DNA of 64,000 nt from an uncultured Lachnospiraceae bacterium (GTDB lineage: Bacteria; Bacillota; Clostridia; Lachnospirales; Lachnospiraceae), in assembly GCA_934339135.1 (NCBI GenBank), contig CAKRHP010000005.1, forward strand, positions 111,362 to 175,361, read 5' to 3'. Below, piece by piece: positions 62,878 through 64,000 of the stretch. The notes beneath the pieces are model-generated. The model did not search any database and had not been told where the DNA came from. It was given only the letters and a program-made list of their open reading frames with translations. Position numbers and translations under genes: made by a program. How positions within the stretch are numbered: position 1 is the stretch's first letter; every line of letters starts with the position of its first letter.

Positions 62878-63684
62878 ATGGATTCAGTATATTCAAATGT
62901 TGTTGTTGAGGCATCGGAGCATCCGGTATCTGCGGCAACGAAGTTTCATGTTGAGAATTTAAATCTTCATTATGGCAGCTTTCATGCATTGAAGGATATT
63001 AATATTGATATTCCACAGAACCGTATTACTGCATTTATCGGACCGTCCGGCTGTGGTAAGAGTACCTTTTTGAAGTCCTTAAACCGGATGAATGATCTGG
63101 TGGAGGGATGCCGGATCGAAGGAACGGTGATGCTGGGAGATGAAAATATTTACGGTGACATCGATGTAAATCATCTCCGAAAGAGAGTGGGAATGGTATT
63201 TCAGAATCCAAATCCGTTTCCAATGAGTATTTATGACAATATTGCCTATGGACCGAGAACCCACGGCATCCATTCCAGACAGAAGCTGGATGCGATCGTG
63301 GAGAAGTCCCTGCGTCAGGCGGCGATCTGGGATGAGTTGAAGGATCGTCTCAAAAAGTCGGCACTGGGTCTGTCCGGTGGACAGCAGCAGCGTCTCTGTA
63401 TTGCGAGAGCTTTGGCAGTGGAGCCGGAGGTGATCCTGATGGATGAGCCGACATCGGCACTGGATCCGATCTCTACCGCTCATATTGAGGAGCTCGCACT
63501 GGAGCTGCAGAAGGATTACACCATTATTATGGTAACCCACAATATGCAGCAGGCAACCCGTATCTCCAGCAAGACGGCATTTTTCCTGCTGGGTGAGATG
63601 GTGGAATACAACGATACCGAAAAGCTGTTTTCTATGCCGGAGGATAAGCGGACAGAAGACTATATCACAGGACGTTTTGGATGA
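62878..63684 (+). CDS. pstB: phosphate ABC transporter ATP-binding protein PstB
   Basis: The ATPase of the phosphate importer. It has Walker [10 protein letters not shown] at 55-63, Q-loop [20 protein letters not shown], signature LSGGQQQR at 165-172, Walker [14 protein letters not shown] from 185 and the switch His in MVTHNMQQA. The 268-residue length is normal. It lies 84 bp after pstA, with phoU next. Confidence 0.96.
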   Translation: MDSVYSNVVVEASEHPVSAATKFHVENLNLHYGSFHALKDINIDIPQNRITAFIGPSGCGKSTFLKSLNRMNDLVEGCRIEGTVMLGDENIYGDIDVNHLRKRVGMVFQNPNPFPMSIYDNIAYGPRTHGIHSRQKLDAIVEKSLRQAAIWDELKDRLKKSALGLSGGQQQRLCIARALAVEPEVILMDEPTSALDPISTAHIEELALELQKDYTIIMVTHNMQQATRISSKTAFFLLGEMVEYNDTEKLFSMPEDKRTEDYITGRFG

Positions 63685-63771
63685 TGGATCCTGTGACGGA
63701 TATGTTGCAGAGATTTTGCAGATAGCAGATTATTATTAACAAAGCAGTTCAAAAAAAGAGGTGGCAGAGAA

Positions 63772-64000
63772 ATGAGAACACATTTTGATAAACAGTTAAA
63801 TAAATTAAATGATGAGCTGATCGAGATGGGAAGCATGATCGAAAAGGCGATCGAGCATACCATCAAGGCTCTGGTAACACAGGATATTGATCTGGCAAAA
63901 TATGTCATTGATTCCGATGAGCAGATCAACCGCCAGGAAAGAGACATTGAGAGTCTCTGTCTGAAGCTTCTGCTGCAGCAGCAGCCGGTGGCAAGGGATC
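63772..64000 (+). CDS. phoU: phosphate transport regulator PhoU (3' end outside window)
   Basis: The first 76 codons are visible: MRTHFDKQLNKLNDELIEMG with AIEHTIKALVTQDIDLAKYVIDSDEQINRQERDIE, the first helical bundle of PhoU. PhoU dampens the Pho response and Pst activity. AGAGGTG precedes the ATG. The gene runs off the right edge. Confidence 0.93.
   Translation, partial: MRTHFDKQLNKLNDELIEMGSMIEKAIEHTIKALVTQDIDLAKYVIDSDEQINRQERDIESLCLKLLLQQQPVARD

Noticed and set aside
1..64000. CRISPR arrays, tRNA, rRNA, insertion sequences, prophage genes
   Set aside because: No regularly spaced near-identical repeats of CRISPR type, no cloverleaf-like tRNA segment, no transposase or integrase motifs were found by eye on either strand.

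Overview
The window looks like chromosomal DNA of a spore-forming Gram-positive gut anaerobe, most likely a Lachnospiraceae member. The evidence is a complete spoIIIA operon plus spoIVB, the Clostridia-style run nusB-xseA-xseB-ispA-dxs-tlyA-nadK, strong AGGAGG ribosome binding sites, two very Cys/Gly-rich small proteins, BspA-type surface proteins, and moderate GC in the core genes with lower GC in the surface-protein genes. No rRNA, tRNA, CRISPR array or transposase was seen.

Layout. 1-4.1 kb: the 3' end of a chemotaxis receptor, aroC, two paralogous Cys-rich genes on the minus strand with matching sigma-K-like promoters, and a GH3 lipoprotein. 4.1-8.6 kb: purine genes purF-purB-purA. 8.6-9.05 kb, minus strand: a locus with the layout of a type III toxin-antitoxin system (promoter, two 51-nt structured RNA repeats, terminator, short ORF resembling the N-terminus of a ToxN-family toxin). 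9.1-13.3 kb: greA, cysK behind a palindromic operator, a small unknown gene, hipB followed by a decayed hipA, and a DUF1275 membrane protein. 13.5-16.7 kb, minus strand: an FGGY xylulokinase and a fucose/arabinose-isomerase-like enzyme. 16.9-22.2 kb: spoIIIAA-AH. 22.3-29.2 kb: asp23-nusB-xseAB-ispA-dxs-tlyA-nadK. 29.3-38.4 kb: yebC, a 1651-residue bacterial Ig-like protein, recN and spoIVB. 38.5-40.1 kb: a Ca2+/Na+ antiporter and a precorrin-2 dehydrogenase.

40.1-64 kb: the phosphate-uptake genes pstS-pstC, then about 19.5 kb of other genes, then pstA-pstB-phoU. The intervening segment holds a duplicated-domain CmpB-type membrane protein, a TAXI binding lipoprotein, a GltS symporter, a small repeat protein and three large secreted proteins, the last a 3482-residue subtilisin-like protease with several dozen BspA leucine-rich repeats, Ig-like domains and a 48-bp tandem repeat. 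Each half of the split pst set is preceded by a related ~86-bp leader (Pho-box-like promoter plus hairpin), as if the regulatory region was copied when the operon was separated. The encoded PstS is circularly permuted relative to the usual family order.

The core genes fit sporulation engulfment signalling (SpoIIIA, SpoIVB), purine and isoprenoid synthesis, DNA repair and phosphate uptake. The accessory parts are the type III TA-like locus, the hipBA remnant and the surface-protein island. Start codons were moved from the longest reading frame wherever a ribosome binding site or family alignment favoured an internal start; each case is noted. All family names come from motif recognition by eye, with no database search.
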